64,000 bases of DNA from Mammaliicoccus sp. Marseille-Q6498. Its GTDB lineage: Bacteria; Bacillota; Bacilli; Staphylococcales; Staphylococcaceae. How positions within the stretch are numbered: the first letter of the stretch is position 1; every line of letters starts with the position of its first letter. The translations under genes and the position numbers were made by a program. The notes below the pieces were generated by a model that saw only the letters and a list, made by a program, of their open reading frames with translations, searched no databases and was not told the origin of the DNA. Below are positions 9,946 to 19,641 of the stretch, one piece after another. The stretch covers positions 62,001 through 126,000 of the forward strand of contig NZ_CAMGYY010000002.1 in assembly GCF_946151045.1 (NCBI RefSeq). The letters run 5' to 3'.

Positions 9946-10146
9946 AAACTAATCAATTCAAAGTTCTGATAATTCTAATTATTAGGTAAATTGTATTGAA
10001 AAAATTAAAAGTCAGCTAGTTCATCGTAGAAAGTTGTTTTATAATAATAAAAAGAAAAGTTAGGTAAGGAGGATCTACAATCTTATGGAGAATTTATTAA
10101 TACACTCAAAAATAACTCACAACAAAATCATAAGTAGGTAGATGTA

Positions 10147-10295
10147 ATGAGAAATTATAAACAAAGAATATAGAACCATTAAGTGAATGTGAAAAAGAAT
10201 TTTTACTTAATTTAAACACACTGTGCAAGATAAATGATGAATACATTATAAAAGGCTTGAAATATTTAGAAATTGAGGTGATTACTTATGATTAG
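10147..10295 (+). pseudogene. Degenerate small gene upstream of a 72-residue ORF
   Basis: The 9869-10287 gap has no intact gene. An ATG at 10147 with a weak site opens only eight codons before a stop. In another frame, from about 10171 to 10295, a coherent stretch reads NIEPLSECEKEF and continues for ~35 codons, overlapping the next ORF start by 8 nt as coupled genes do. A similarly coherent tail (KEDLQSYGEF ... QQNHK) ends near 10137 in a third frame. This looks like one or two short genes broken by frameshifts, but short open stretches also arise by chance in AT-rich DNA. I do not recognise the parent gene. Confidence 0.3.
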
Positions 10296-10506
10296 TGCAA
10301 GCAAGAAAAAAGCAGTTGAAAAAAGAATAAAAGAAAGAAATAAAATACTAAATGCTAAAGCTAAAGAGCGTGGTATAACTCGACCGTTAACAATTTCTGA
10401 ACGTTGGGAGATAGAAGGACAAATCGCATATGAAATAACTAAAAGAGATGCAGCAAATATAATAAAAGAAACAAAACAAGGAAACTACAAAAAATTATCA
10501 ATATGA
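10288..10506 (+). CDS. Small basic hypothetical protein
   Basis: 72 residues, rich in Lys, Arg and Glu, largely alpha-helical by composition (KKAVEKRIKERNK ... ITKRDAANIIKETK). No membrane segment or signal peptide. A good GAGGTG ribosome site lies 7 nt before the ATG, which supports translation. I do not recognise the family. It lies alone between the his operon and a repeat cluster, next to what seem to be frameshifted remnants, so it may be a surviving piece of accessory DNA. Confidence 0.55.
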   Translation: MISASKKKAVEKRIKERNKILNAKAKERGITRPLTISERWEIEGQIAYEITKRDAANIIKETKQGNYKKLSI

Positions 10507-10530
10507 CTTATTTCATTGTTTGTCAGTTTG

Positions 10531-10633
10531 TAGATAAACTTAACCGATTAAAAACTCGCTTGCCTAGGGTACAGTCTCAGCCTGTAGTCTTCGACTTGTA
10601 CTATTCCCTCAGGCGTCTCGTTTTTAATCGGTT
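10531..10633. repeat. R2 element, copy 1
   Basis: A 103-nt element beginning TAGATAAA, closed by a perfect 14-bp inverted repeat (AACCGATTAAAAAC at 10542 paired with GTTTTTAATCGGTT ending at 10633). Inside, GCCTAGGG can pair with CCCTCAGGC, and two small hairpins (TACAG/CTGTA and AGTC-TTC-GACT) follow one another, giving a multi-branched fold. It differs from the copies at 44039 and 47813 by one base in the 92-nt core (T at 10597). A single inverted R1 unit follows directly. Confidence 0.92.
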
Positions 10634-10639
10634 TTTGTA

Positions 10640-10676
10640 TTCTAACGGTCAGAATTCCGAATAATGGTCGTTAGAA
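10640..10676. repeat. Single R1 palindrome, inverted orientation
   Basis: One unit of the 39-bp family, present as the reverse complement of the units in the long arrays (CTAACGGTCAGAATTCC ... GGTCGTTAG read on the plus strand). It is the only unit in this window oriented this way. It lies directly after R2 copy 1, between convergent genes. Confidence 0.9.
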
Positions 10677-10679
10677 TTC

Positions 10680-10733
10680 CAAAACAAACAAAAAAACTGC
10701 CAACAATTTCACTTTAAGTGAATTTGTCGACAG
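10680..10733 (-). terminator. Hairpin of the CTGCCAACAA family, terminator of the MFS gene
   Basis: Arms CTGCCAACAATTTCACTT and AAGTGAATTTGTCGACAG (10697-10733) form a long stem. On the minus strand it is followed by a run of T residues (10680-10696), as expected for termination of the MFS gene. A close copy of this hairpin occurs at 48265-48301. Confidence 0.7.
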
Positions 10734-10736
10734 TCT

Positions 10737-10766
10737 AACGCAAATCAATTTGATTTGCGTTTTTGT
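10737..10766 (+). terminator. Hairpin with T-run between repeats and MFS gene
   Basis: AACGCAAATCA pairs with TGATTTGCGTT around a 3-base loop, followed by TTTTGTTTTTT on the plus strand. It would stop plus-strand transcripts coming through the repeat region. Confidence 0.65.
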
Positions 10767-10778
10767 TTTTTGATATCG

Positions 10779-11945
10779 TTATTCAGTTTGTAACGGTTCT
10801 TTATGAACAAGTAATAATAGAAATACAATGAATACAAATGAAGCGATTATTGTGAAAAATATTGTGCCGTTTGAAATTTGTATCACTGCGCCACCAATCA
10901 TTGGACCGATAATACTACCAATACTAAATGACATAGCGATCATAAGATTTCCTGCAGGTAAGTTGTGTTTTGGTGTTAAGTCTGTCATAAAGCTTACACC
11001 TAATCCGTAAAACGATCCTGTAAATAATCCTGCTATTAAAAATAATCCCATCATAATAAATGGAGAAGTAGGTAGAAAATCTCCTAAAAAGAATACGATA
11101 CTTCCTATTAAAGTTAATGTTAATAATACTTTTTTTCTTCCATATACATCACTAAACATGCCTAAAGGTACTTGGAACAATATTGCGCCGAGACTAAAAG
11201 CGGGTAATATTAGTGTAATGCTTGTTACGTCGAGTCCGTTTCTTAATCCGTACACTGGAAAGTTGCTGTGCAATCCGGCTTCAAACATTCCGTATAATAG
11301 TGGAAACATAAATGCAATCCAAGAAGTTTTAATAACATCGTTAAAGTTTTTTAATGTATTGATTAAATTAATTGGTCGTACATTTGATGATGGAAATTCA
11401 TTATGAATCATCAAAACTAAAGATATTGTAATAATTGATAGAATTGCTGAAAGGATAAAAGGCAATGCTTCGGAGACATCAACTAGTTTAGCTAATAAAG
11501 GTCCGAGCATAAAACCAGCTGAAAAGCTAAAGCCATAAACTGAAATCGTTCTGCCTAATTTTTCTTTTGGTGTAATATGCGTAAGCCATGTTTGCGTACT
11601 GAAATGTAACATGTTATCACCAATACCAATAAGTAATCTTAATATGAACCAAATGGATAGCGATTTTAAAGTTGGGAATAGCAACAACGATATAGCGACA
11701 ATTGCGCCACCAACTAAAATCATATATTTAAATCCAGTTTTTCTTACAAGTCCTTCAATAAAGAATGAAGATAAAAAGACACCAATATATAAGGACGTAG
11801 CATGTAAACCGTTTAATGAACTTGAAATGCCACTTCTTTCAAAAATGACAGAAATTAAAGGTAAAAGCATGCCTTGTGAGAAACCAGAAATAGCTACAAT
11901 AATTGATAAAATGATGAATAATTTTTTGAATGATGAATTTTTCAT
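10779..11945 (-). CDS. MFS transporter, drug-efflux-like
   Basis: A 388-residue polytopic protein with about 12 hydrophobic segments and the layout of the major facilitator superfamily. The loop after TM2 carries GLVRKTGFKYM, a degraded form of the motif-A region, and MFSDVYGRKKVLL in the second half is a clear motif-A copy. This is the size and architecture of drug/H+ antiporter-like exporters. The substrate cannot be told from sequence. The start at 11945 has GGGAGG 7 nt upstream, so the in-frame codon at 11960 is not used. It stands alone, divergent from pncB. Confidence 0.82.
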   Translation of the reverse strand: MKNSSFKKLFIILSIIVAISGFSQGMLLPLISVIFERSGISSSLNGLHATSLYIGVFLSSFFIEGLVRKTGFKYMILVGGAIVAISLLLFPTLKSLSIWFILRLLIGIGDNMLHFSTQTWLTHITPKEKLGRTISVYGFSFSAGFMLGPLLAKLVDVSEALPFILSAILSIITISLVLMIHNEFPSSNVRPINLINTLKNFNDVIKTSWIAFMFPLLYGMFEAGLHSNFPVYGLRNGLDVTSITLILPAFSLGAILFQVPLGMFSDVYGRKKVLLTLTLIGSIVFFLGDFLPTSPFIMMGLFLIAGLFTGSFYGLGVSFMTDLTPKHNLPAGNLMIAMSFSIGSIIGPMIGGAVIQISNGTIFFTIIASFVFIVFLLLLVHKEPLQTE

Positions 11946-12101
11946 ACTATAGCCTCCCACAATCTTTTTGTATCTTCAATATTTTACCATAGGGAGATTT
12001 GAGTTTACATGTATGAATATAAATAAATCCAAATTTTTAAAATTACTTTTAAAAGTGTGATAAAATAATTACAAATTATATAATCTGAGGAGTATTGAAT
12101 A

Positions 12102-13571
12102 ATGTATAAATATGAAGACGATAGTTTAATGTTACACACGGATTTATATCAAATCAATATGGGGGAAACATATTGGAATGACGGAATCCATGAACGTACA
12201 GCTGTATTTGATTTATACTTTAGAAGTATGCCGTTTAATAGTGGTTATGCTATTTTTAGTGGTCTTGAAAGAATTGTACAATTCATTAGTCACTTTAAAT
12301 TTACGGATACTGACATTGAATATTTAAAAGAAATCGGTTATCAAGATGACTATTTAGACTATTTAAAAGAATTGCGTTTTACAGGAAATATTAGAGCGAT
12401 GAAAGAAGGGGAATTGTGCTTTAATAATGAACCTTTGATTCGTGTGGAAGCACCTTTAATTCAAGCGCAATTAGTAGAAACAGCATTATTAAATATTGTA
12501 AACTTCCAAACTTTAATTGCGACAAAAGCAAGTCGTATTAAACAAGTGGTGCGTGATGAAATTGTTATGGAATTTGGAACGAGAAGAGCTCAAGAAATGG
12601 ATGCTGCAATTTGGGGTGCTAGAGCTGCTGTAATTGGTGGCTTTGATTCCACAAGTAACGTAAGAGCGGGTAAACTTTTTGGTATACCAGTTTCAGGTAC
12701 GCATGCACATTCAATGGTTCAAACTTATGATGATGAATATACAGCGTTTAAAAAATATGCAGAAAGACATAAAAACTGCGTCTTCTTAGTAGATACATTC
12801 CACACTTTGAAATCTGGCGTACCTAATGCTATAAAAGTTGCAAAAGAACTCGGAGATAAAATTAATTTCATTGGTATAAGATTAGATTCTGGAGATATTG
12901 CTTATTTATCTAAAGAAGCAAGAAGAATGTTAGACGAAGCAGGATTTACAGATGCAAAAATCTTTGCATCCAATGATTTAGATGAAGAAACGATTACGAG
13001 TTTAAAAGCTCAGGGTGCTAAAGTAACTGCTTGGGGTGTAGGTACTAAATTGATTACTGCTTATGATCAACCAGCTCTAGGTGCAGTATACAAATTAGTC
13101 GCAATTGAAGATGACAATGGAGTATTATCAGATAGAATCAAAATCTCTAACAATGCAGAAAAAGTGACAACACCTGGTAAGAAAAATGTTTATAGAATTA
13201 TAAATACGGTAACGAAAAAGTCAGAAGGGGATTACATCACTTTAGGACATGAAAATCCAAATGATGAAGAACGATTAAAAATGTTCCATCCGGTTCATAC
13301 TTACAAAATGAAATATATTAAAAACTTTGAAGCGGTGGATTTACATCATGACATATTCAAAAATGGGAAACTCGTTTATGACTTACCAGAAATAAAAGAA
13401 ATACAACAATTTGCTTTTGATAATTTGGAAATACTTTGGGAAGAAAATAAACGTTACTTAAATCCTGAAGAGTATCCAGTAGACTTGAGCAAAGCTTGTT
13501 GGGATAATAAAAATAAAAAAATATTTGAAGTTGCTGAAAGAGTAGCAGAAGCTATAAAGGATGTGGAATAA
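12102..13571 (+). CDS. pncB: Nicotinate phosphoribosyltransferase
   Basis: Salvages nicotinate to nicotinate mononucleotide, feeding NAD synthesis. Conserved features: [15 protein letters not shown] at the N-terminus, [22 protein letters not shown] with the catalytic-region His, and [19 protein letters not shown] for phosphate binding. 489 residues, the usual Gram-positive length. A GAGGAG site precedes the ATG. Its last base overlaps the first base of the nadE start, so the two enzymes of the Preiss-Handler route are translationally coupled. Confidence 0.96.
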   Translation: MYKYEDDSLMLHTDLYQINMGETYWNDGIHERTAVFDLYFRSMPFNSGYAIFSGLERIVQFISHFKFTDTDIEYLKEIGYQDDYLDYLKELRFTGNIRAMKEGELCFNNEPLIRVEAPLIQAQLVETALLNIVNFQTLIATKASRIKQVVRDEIVMEFGTRRAQEMDAAIWGARAAVIGGFDSTSNVRAGKLFGIPVSGTHAHSMVQTYDDEYTAFKKYAERHKNCVFLVDTFHTLKSGVPNAIKVAKELGDKINFIGIRLDSGDIAYLSKEARRMLDEAGFTDAKIFASNDLDEETITSLKAQGAKVTAWGVGTKLITAYDQPALGAVYKLVAIEDDNGVLSDRIKISNNAEKVTTPGKKNVYRIINTVTKKSEGDYITLGHENPNDEERLKMFHPVHTYKMKYIKNFEAVDLHHDIFKNGKLVYDLPEIKEIQQFAFDNLEILWEENKRYLNPEEYPVDLSKACWDNKNKKIFEVAERVAEAIKDVE

Positions 13572-14392
13572 TGAGAGATTTACAATCAATCATCGTAAAA
13601 GAAATGCAAGTTAAACCTAGCATTGACCCAAAGACAGAATTTGAAGAAATTAAACACTTTTTAAAATCATATGTAAAAGCACATAGTTTTGTAAAATCAC
13701 TTGTACTCGGTATTTCAGGTGGACAAGATTCAACATTACTCGGGAAAATTGCACAATTAACAGTCGACGAATTAAACGAAGAAGAAAATAGCAATTACGA
13801 ATTTATTGCAGTTAGATTGCCTTACGGAGAACAAATTGATGAACAAGATACACAAGATGCATTAGAATTCATCAAGCCAAACAAACGTATTACAGTTAAT
13901 ATTAAACCAGCTGTATCAGCTAGCATTCAGTCTTTAAAAGAAGCGGGCGTTGAGCTTACAGATTTCCAAAAAGGAAACGAAAAAGCGAGAGAACGTATGA
14001 AAGTTCAATATTCAATCGCATCTGCACATAGCGGAATTGTATTAGGAACAGATCATTCAGCAGAAAATATCACAGGATTCTTCACTAAATTTGGTGATGG
14101 CGCATGTGATATCGCACCATTATTTGGATTAAACAAAAGACAAGGTAAAGCTATTTTGAAATATCTTGGTGGACCAGAACATTTAATAAACAAAGTGCCA
14201 ACAGCTGACTTAGAAGAAGACAAACCTGCATTACCAGATGAAATTGCTTTAGGTGTAACTTATGATGCAATTGATGACTTTTTAGAAGGTAAAAAAATTA
14301 GTGAAAAAGATCAAGAAATCATTCAAAATCATTATGTAAGAAATGCGCATAAAAGAGAAATTCCATATACTCGAACAACTTGGCCTAAATAA
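13571..14392 (+). CDS. nadE: NAD+ synthetase, ammonia-dependent
   Basis: Amidates nicotinate adenine dinucleotide to NAD. The ATP pyrophosphatase P-loop [14 protein letters not shown] lies at about residues 45-58; [19 protein letters not shown] and [15 protein letters not shown] are further NadE signatures. At 273 residues there is no glutaminase domain, so ammonia is the nitrogen source. It directly follows and overlaps pncB. Confidence 0.96.
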   Translation: MRDLQSIIVKEMQVKPSIDPKTEFEEIKHFLKSYVKAHSFVKSLVLGISGGQDSTLLGKIAQLTVDELNEEENSNYEFIAVRLPYGEQIDEQDTQDALEFIKPNKRITVNIKPAVSASIQSLKEAGVELTDFQKGNEKARERMKVQYSIASAHSGIVLGTDHSAENITGFFTKFGDGACDIAPLFGLNKRQGKAILKYLGGPEHLINKVPTADLEEDKPALPDEIALGVTYDAIDDFLEGKKISEKDQEIIQNHYVRNAHKREIPYTRTTWPK

Positions 14393-14456
14393 TGCGTGAC
14401 AATCATAAGTTCGCCTGATAAAATAATTCCAGTATTTTGATAAATGGAGGGTTTAA

Positions 14457-15026
14457 ATGTCAGCTATATTAGATAATCCGTGGTTGATGGTCATATCTAT
14501 ATTTATAATAAATATCGTTTATGTATCATGTTTAACAATGAGAACGATATTAACACTAAAAGGATATCGATATGTAGCGGCGGCTGTTAGTGTACTAGAA
14601 GTAGTCGTTTATGTTATCGGTTTAGGATTAGTAATTAATAGCCTTGATCAAATTCAAAACATATTAGCTTATGCACTTGGATTTTCAGCAGGAATAATAG
14701 TAGGAATGAAAATAGAAGAAAAAATTGCATTAGGATATATAGTAGTAAATGTTACAACTGCAGAATACGAAACGGATTTACCTAGAAAGTTAAGAGACTT
14801 AGGTTACGGTGTGACACATTACGTAGCTAAAGGTAGAGACGGGGATCGTTTAGTGATGCAAATTTTAACACCGAGAAGATTTGAATTTAAATTAATGGAT
14901 ACAATTAAACAACTAGATTCAAAAGCTTTCGTTATTGTATATGAACCTAAAAATATTCACGGTGGATTCTGGGTTAAAGGCGTTCGAAGTAAGAAATTGA
15001 AGGCATACGATACAGATGAAATTTAG
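14457..15026 (+). CDS. UPF0316 family membrane protein (DUF2179-type)
   Basis: 189 residues. The first ~85 hold three hydrophobic segments (around residues 8-28, 38-60 and 65-85). The C-terminal ~100 residues form a soluble DUF2179-like domain with [31 protein letters not shown]. Homologues are conserved next to nadE in staphylococci and are of unproven function; the soluble domain is thought to sense a small ligand. GGAGGG precedes the ATG. The last four codons overlap the next gene, suggesting coupling. Confidence 0.88.
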   Translation: MSAILDNPWLMVISIFIINIVYVSCLTMRTILTLKGYRYVAAAVSVLEVVVYVIGLGLVINSLDQIQNILAYALGFSAGIIVGMKIEEKIALGYIVVNVTTAEYETDLPRKLRDLGYGVTHYVAKGRDGDRLVMQILTPRRFEFKLMDTIKQLDSKAFVIVYEPKNIHGGFWVKGVRSKKLKAYDTDEI

Positions 15027-15192
15027 AGTAGAAGATAACGAAACAATTGAAATGTGTCTTAAACGAATGAGAGAACAAGGATATACACCTGTGAAAAGAT
15101 TTGAAAAACCAGTCTTTATAGAAAAAGAAAACGGTGAATACGAAGTACTTAAACAAGAAATTCAATTTACCGGTAAAAAAATTAAAGACTGA
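15016..15192 (+). CDS. NETI-motif small protein
   Basis: A 58-residue protein beginning [20 protein letters not shown]. The NETI sequence at residues 8-11 defines the small NETI family of Firmicutes, whose role is unknown. It starts inside the last codons of the UPF0316 gene in a different frame, a conserved pairing that implies coexpression. The product is charged and soluble, with no signal peptide. A strong terminator follows. Confidence 0.85.
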   Translation: MKFRVEDNETIEMCLKRMREQGYTPVKRFEKPVFIEKENGEYEVLKQEIQFTGKKIKD

Positions 15193-15197
15193 ATAAA

Positions 15198-15230
15198 AAT
15201 GCCTAGGACAAGCGTCCTAGGCATTTTTTG
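15198..15230 (+). terminator. Terminator after the NETI gene
   Basis: A perfect 12-bp stem AATGCCTAGGAC / GTCCTAGGCATT with a 4-base loop, followed by a T-run. The rest of the 15231-15412 gap has promoter-like AT-rich sequence before purB but no gene. Confidence 0.9.
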
Positions 15231-15412
15231 CACTAAATATCATTCTATTTAGTGCTTTTATTTTATAATGCGACTGTTACAATATATAATGTAAAAGAAA
15301 AATAGTATAGAACGTTATTTACGAACTTTATTTCATTTTCCATAAATAATGTACGTGTTACGGAAAGTTTGTTATACTTTAAAAGACTAATATATGATAG
15401 GAGATTTTATCA

Positions 15413-16708
15413 ATGATTGAACGTTATTCTAGAGAAGAAATGGCTAATATTTGGACTGAACAGAATCGTTTTGAAGCTTGGTTAGAGGTTGAAATACTAG
15501 CTTGTGAAGCATGGAGTAAATTAGGACATATTCCTGAAGAGGATGTAAAACTAATTAGACAAAATGCTAAGGTCGATGTTGATAGAGCGAAAGAAATTGA
15601 GCAAGAAACAAGACATGATGTTGTTGCTTTTACAAGACAAGTGTCTGAAACTTTAGGTGAAGAGCGTAAATGGGTACATTATGGTTTAACTTCAACTGAC
15701 GTAGTAGATACTGCTTTAAGTTATGTTATTAAACAAGCAAATGAAATTATTGAAAAAGATATAGAAAACTTTTTAGAAGTGTTAAAAAATAAAGCGATTG
15801 AACATAAAACAACATTAATGATGGGTAGAACGCATGGTGTTCATGCTGAGCCTACTACTTTTGGTGTTAAAATGGCTTTATGGTATACAGAAATGAAACG
15901 TAATTTAGAAAGATTTAAACGTGTACGTGAAGAAATTGAAGTAGGTAAAATGAGTGGTGCTGTAGGTACATTTGCAAACATCCCTCCTGAAATTGAAGAA
16001 CATGTTTGTAAAGAATTAGGATTAGACTATGCACCAGTATCTACTCAAACACTACAACGTGATCGTCATGCTTACTACATTGCGACGTTAGGTTTAATTG
16101 CTACTTCAATTGAAAAATTTGCCGTAGAAGTTCGTGGCTTACAAAAAACTGAAACAAGAGAAGTTGAAGAAGCTTTTGCTAAAGGTCAAAAAGGTTCATC
16201 AGCTATGCCTCATAAACGTAATCCTATTGGTTCAGAAAATGTAACAGGATTAGCACGTGTGATTCGTGGTTATGTTACAACTGCATATGAAAATGTTCCG
16301 TTATGGCACGAAAGAGATATTTCACATTCTTCAGCTGAACGTATTATGTTACCAGACGTAACAATTGCGTTAGACTATGCATTAAACAGATTTACAAATA
16401 TTATTGATAGATTAACTGTATATCCTGAAAATATGAAACGTAATATAGATAAAACATTCGGCCTTATATACTCACAACGTGTCATGCTTACGTTAATTAA
16501 TAAAGGTATGGTAAGAGAAGAAGCGTATGATATCGTTCAACCAAAAGCTATGGAATCTTGGGAAACACAAACACCATTTAGAACGTTAGTAGAACAAGAT
16601 GAAAAAATTACAAATCTTTTAAGTAATACTGAGTTAGATGAATGTTTCGATGAAAAACATCATTTAAATCAAGTAGATACAATCTTCAGAAGAGCTGGTA
16701 TTGAATAA
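15413..16708 (+). CDS. purB: Adenylosuccinate lyase
   Basis: Fumarase/aspartase-superfamily lyase that acts twice in purine synthesis, cleaving SAICAR and adenylosuccinate with release of fumarate. Family motifs: [36 protein letters not shown] with a catalytic His, and the signature loop [17 protein letters not shown] with the mobile serine. 431 residues, full length. Stands alone with its own promoter region. Confidence 0.97.
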   Translation: MIERYSREEMANIWTEQNRFEAWLEVEILACEAWSKLGHIPEEDVKLIRQNAKVDVDRAKEIEQETRHDVVAFTRQVSETLGEERKWVHYGLTSTDVVDTALSYVIKQANEIIEKDIENFLEVLKNKAIEHKTTLMMGRTHGVHAEPTTFGVKMALWYTEMKRNLERFKRVREEIEVGKMSGAVGTFANIPPEIEEHVCKELGLDYAPVSTQTLQRDRHAYYIATLGLIATSIEKFAVEVRGLQKTETREVEEAFAKGQKGSSAMPHKRNPIGSENVTGLARVIRGYVTTAYENVPLWHERDISHSSAERIMLPDVTIALDYALNRFTNIIDRLTVYPENMKRNIDKTFGLIYSQRVMLTLINKGMVREEAYDIVQPKAMESWETQTPFRTLVEQDEKITNLLSNTELDECFDEKHHLNQVDTIFRRAGIE

Positions 16709-16784
16709 AATTCATAATACTGTACTTTAATAGGTTAGTGCGTTAAAATGCAATTAATGACTTATTAAAACAGGGGTTGATTTT

Positions 16785-17087
16785 TTGCAAATTGAAAAAT
16801 TAAGAGGAAAAGCATTAGACGAATTATTTGATGCTGTTCTAACATTAAAAACGCGAGAAGAATGTTATCAATTTTTTGATGATTTATGTACTGTTAATGA
16901 ATTACAGTCATTATCTCAAAGATTACAAGTTGCTAAAATGATTAAACAAGGGTTTACTTATGCACATATAGAGAAAGAGTCTGGTGCGTCTACAGCGACA
17001 ATATCTCGAGTGAAACGCTCTTTACAATGGGGTAACGATGCATATACTATGATTCTTGAAAGAATGAATATTGATTTCGAAAAATAG
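16785..17087 (+). CDS. TrpR-like / YerC family transcriptional regulator
   Basis: A 100-residue all-helical protein with the C-terminal helix-turn-helix of the TrpR/YerC-YecD family (QRLQVAKMIKQGFTYAHIEKESGASTATISRVKRSL). It starts at TTG, preceded by AGGGG 8 nt upstream; no ATG or GTG fits. In staphylococci it lies between purB and pcrB, so here the backbone has been opened just downstream. Target genes are unknown. Confidence 0.85.
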   Translation: MQIEKLRGKALDELFDAVLTLKTREECYQFFDDLCTVNELQSLSQRLQVAKMIKQGFTYAHIEKESGASTATISRVKRSLQWGNDAYTMILERMNIDFEK

Positions 17088-17141
17088 TATGAAAATGATA
17101 AGTAAGCCATTTTAGTCAAATAGAGATTAAGTACTTAAAAA

Positions 17142-17190
17142 GGGCAAGCCTAAAAAACCAAATGATTTTGGTTGGGTTTGTTCTTTTTTA
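17142..17190 (+). terminator. Terminator after yerC-like gene
   Basis: An imperfect hairpin with core AACCAAAT / ATTTTGGTT, extended by partially pairing GGGCAAGCC and GGGTTTGTTC arms and ending in TTTTTT. It separates the yerC-like gene from the M15 peptidase gene. Confidence 0.65.
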
Positions 17191-17244
17191 TATAAATTAA
17201 GACAAATGCATAATTTTAAAAAGTCATAATAGGAGCGGTTTTAC

Positions 17245-17964
17245 ATGAAGAAAATATTAATAATAATTGGATTATCTACTATTGTTTTAGGTGCTTGTGG
17301 AGGTCAAGATGAATCGGATCAAAAGTCGAAAAATGAAGATTCAACAACTTCTAAAGAACAGAAAAAAGATACTCAAAAACAAAAAGAAAAACAAGATCAA
17401 AAACAAGACAAAAAGCAAAAACATAATGTAACAAAAAAAGATGGTGTTACATATATAGATGGTCATGTCTTTGCTAATAAAAAAGTAGATTTACCTAGAA
17501 ATTATGCACCAGGTGAAAATGAAGTAGCCCGTAACCAATTGAACAAAATGATTACAAAAGCTAGAAATAGTGGATTAGATATTGTTTTTCGAAGTGGTTA
17601 TCGTTCATATGATGAACAAGATCAACTATACAAAGATTACGTTGCAAGAGATGGTGAAAAAGCAGCAAATCAATATAGTGCGAAACCAGGACAGTCAGAA
17701 CACCAAACAGGTTTATCTTTTGATGTAGGAACAAATAAAGCTACATACGATTTTAGAAAATCATTTGGTAATACTGATGAAGGAAAATGGATTAAAAACC
17801 ATGCGCATGAATATGGATTTATTATCCGTTATTTAAAAGGTAAAGAACATATAACTGGTTATCAGTACGAACCATGGCATCTAAGGTATGTAGGAAAAGA
17901 TTTAGCAAAGAAAATTTATAAACAAAACGTAACATTAGAAGAATACTTTGATTACGGAGATTAA
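17245..17964 (+). CDS. M15 family D-alanyl-D-alanine carboxypeptidase lipoprotein (VanY/YodJ-like)
   Basis: A 239-residue lipoprotein: signal peptide with lipobox LGAC (Cys18), then a ~45-residue Lys/Gln/Asp-rich linker, then an M15B zinc peptidase domain. Zinc ligands and catalytic residues can be placed at His153 and Asp160 in SEHQTGLSFD and at Glu209 and His212 in EPWHLRYVG; the substrate-binding SGYRSYDEQ lies at 117-125. Such enzymes trim terminal D-Ala from peptidoglycan stems at the outer membrane face. No van genes are adjacent, so a resistance role is not implied. Followed by a 33-nt terminator identical to one at 23566. Confidence 0.9.
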   Translation: MKKILIIIGLSTIVLGACGGQDESDQKSKNEDSTTSKEQKKDTQKQKEKQDQKQDKKQKHNVTKKDGVTYIDGHVFANKKVDLPRNYAPGENEVARNQLNKMITKARNSGLDIVFRSGYRSYDEQDQLYKDYVARDGEKAANQYSAKPGQSEHQTGLSFDVGTNKATYDFRKSFGNTDEGKWIKNHAHEYGFIIRYLKGKEHITGYQYEPWHLRYVGKDLAKKIYKQNVTLEEYFDYGD

Positions 17965-17996
17965 GAAGCGAAATTTTTCGCTTCTTTTTTTGTTTA
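17964..17996 (+). terminator. Terminator, left copy of a 33-nt identical pair
   Basis: AAGCGAAA / TTTCGCTT hairpin followed by TTTTTTTGTTTA. The 33-nt sequence is identical to 23566-23598, at the other end of the phosphoesterase / ABC transporter block. Confidence 0.85.
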
Positions 17997-18022
17997 CAAA
18001 ATCTGAACAACTGCTTAATTTT

Positions 18023-18059
18023 GTTTTAATGTTTTGAATATATAATTCAAACATAAAAC
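18023..18059. promoter_or_regulatory. Long palindrome before the phosphoesterase gene, possible operator
   Basis: The left arm GTTTTAATGTTTTGAAT and right arm ATTCAAACATAAAAC are inverted repeats (one arm has 2 extra bases) around an ATAT centre. It ends 19 nt before the ATG and is not followed by a T-run, so it is not a terminator. It is a reasonable candidate binding site for the DeoR-type regulator encoded in the same block. Confidence 0.45.
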
Positions 18060-18078
18060 AAAAAGGAGCAAGCTTTTT

Positions 18079-18897
18079 ATGTTTAAGATACTTCAATTAA
18101 CTGATTTACATTTTGGAGAAATACTTCAAGAATCACCACAAATCGATAATGTCACTAAGACGCTTATTAAACGGTTGATTAGGGAAAATAATCCTGATTT
18201 CATTGTGATTACAGGAGATTTAATTTGGAGTTTATCACTAAATAGTTTAAAAACATTTCAAGATGTACTATCTTTTATAAATGCATTTCAAATTCCATTC
18301 GCTGTAACTTTAGGAAATCATGACAGTGAAAGTGATTTTTCCCGTTCAGAATTGAATGAAATCTTACTCGCTCAATCAAACTTTACGAAACATGAAGCAT
18401 TATTCGATGATAATGGTTGTCTTTGTTATTATGTGCCAATTAATATTGAAGGTGTTAATCATCGGTTATATTTTATTGATTCTGGAGATTATGATGCAAA
18501 TAAAATTGGTAAATATGATTATATTAAGCACCAACAAATTGAGTGGCTCATTAAAGCGGATAAAGATTTCAATGGCGTTGGTCAATTATTCTTTCATATT
18601 CCAATCCCTGAATATAAAGATGCGAAACAACTTGGTCTTGCTCAGGGTAACCAAGACGAAGAGGTTTGTTGTCCACAGTTGAATACAGGTTTGTTCAGTC
18701 AATTAATTGTGAATAATAGTAGTGTAAAAGCAATGTATTGTGGTCATGATCATAATAATGATTTTGAGGCTGATTATCATGGTATTAAATTGAACTATGG
18801 TCGTATAACAGGATTTAACACGTATGGTACTTTACGTCGAGGTGGACGTATAATTGAGTTAAATGGAGAAGTTATTCATTCTTATATAGTAGAGTAA
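18079..18897 (+). CDS. Calcineurin-like metallophosphoesterase
   Basis: A 272-residue cytoplasmic protein with the full dinuclear metal motif set: DLHFG (Asp9, His11), GDLIW (Asp47), GNHDSES (Asn80, His81), a HIPIPEY His and GHDHNND near the C-terminus. These enzymes hydrolyse phosphomono- or diesters; the substrate is unknown. The gene opens a block with a DeoR regulator and an ABC importer, so it may process an imported phosphodiester or phosphorylated compound. An AAAAGGAG site precedes the start. Confidence 0.87.
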   Translation: MFKILQLTDLHFGEILQESPQIDNVTKTLIKRLIRENNPDFIVITGDLIWSLSLNSLKTFQDVLSFINAFQIPFAVTLGNHDSESDFSRSELNEILLAQSNFTKHEALFDDNGCLCYYVPINIEGVNHRLYFIDSGDYDANKIGKYDYIKHQQIEWLIKADKDFNGVGQLFFHIPIPEYKDAKQLGLAQGNQDEEVCCPQLNTGLFSQLIVNNSSVKAMYCGHDHNNDFEADYHGIKLNYGRITGFNTYGTLRRGGRIIELNGEVIHSYIVE

Positions 18898-18910
18898 AAG
18901 GGGTGATCGC

Positions 18911-19618
18911 TTGAAAGATTCACGATTAAATAAGATTGTTCAACTAGTAGAAGAATCTGAAAAAATGTATGTGAATGATTTGTCTGAATTACTAAATGTA
19001 ACTAAAGAAACGATTCGTCGTGATTTATCAGAACTTGAAAATGAGAAAAGGATATCTCGTATTCACGGAGCAGCCATTCCTTTTCAAAGTAATAGCAATG
19101 AATTATTTTATAATCGAAAATATGCTTTAAATGAAGATGTGAAAAGAAATATCGCTAAAGAAGCTGCAAGTTTGATTGAATCAAATGACATGATTGCTGT
19201 AGATGGTGGGACTACGACAGTTCATATTCCAGATTACCTAAATGATATAAAAGGATTAAAAGTTGTCACGAACTCTTTAACATTTGCTTTGAAGTTTAAT
19301 GAGGCGTTAGAACATAAGCGTGTCGAAGGTGAACTTATTATTATACCTGGTATTTCTTATTCTCAACAGAATTCTGTTAAAGGTGCTATGTCTGTTCAGT
19401 TCTTATCGCAATGTTATTTTGATAAAGCTTTTATTTCATGTGGAGGATATACGGATAATATCGTTACAGAATTTGATTTAGAAGAAACCGAAATTTCTCG
19501 TGTCATGATGCAACAAAGTAAGAATAGTTTTTTACTATCTGATAGTTCAAAGAAAGGAAAAGTAAGAGCTTTTAAAATTGCTAACTTGAATGAGTTTAAA
19601 CAATTAATTATTAAATAA
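18911..19618 (+). CDS. DeoR/GlpR family transcriptional regulator
   Basis: A 235-residue regulator with an N-terminal DeoR helix-turn-helix (LNKIVQLVEESEKMYVNDLS, then VTKETIRRDLSELE) and a C-terminal sugar-phosphate-sensing domain with VDGGTTTVHIP and NSLTFALKFNE. Start is TTG with GGGGTG 5 nt upstream, 13 nt after the phosphoesterase stop, so the two are cotranscribed. DeoR proteins are usually repressors released by a phosphorylated metabolite, which fits a neighbouring phosphoesterase and importer. Confidence 0.9.
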   Translation: MKDSRLNKIVQLVEESEKMYVNDLSELLNVTKETIRRDLSELENEKRISRIHGAAIPFQSNSNELFYNRKYALNEDVKRNIAKEAASLIESNDMIAVDGGTTTVHIPDYLNDIKGLKVVTNSLTFALKFNEALEHKRVEGELIIIPGISYSQQNSVKGAMSVQFLSQCYFDKAFISCGGYTDNIVTEFDLEETEISRVMMQQSKNSFLLSDSSKKGKVRAFKIANLNEFKQLIIK

Positions 19619-19641
19619 CATAACAGTCTATTCTTTTAGAT

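Noticed and set aside
9869-10040. T-box or other riboswitch leader for the his operon
   Set aside because: The leader between the candidate promoter and hisZ is only about 40 nt, with no stem structures, specifier region or antiterminator sequence.
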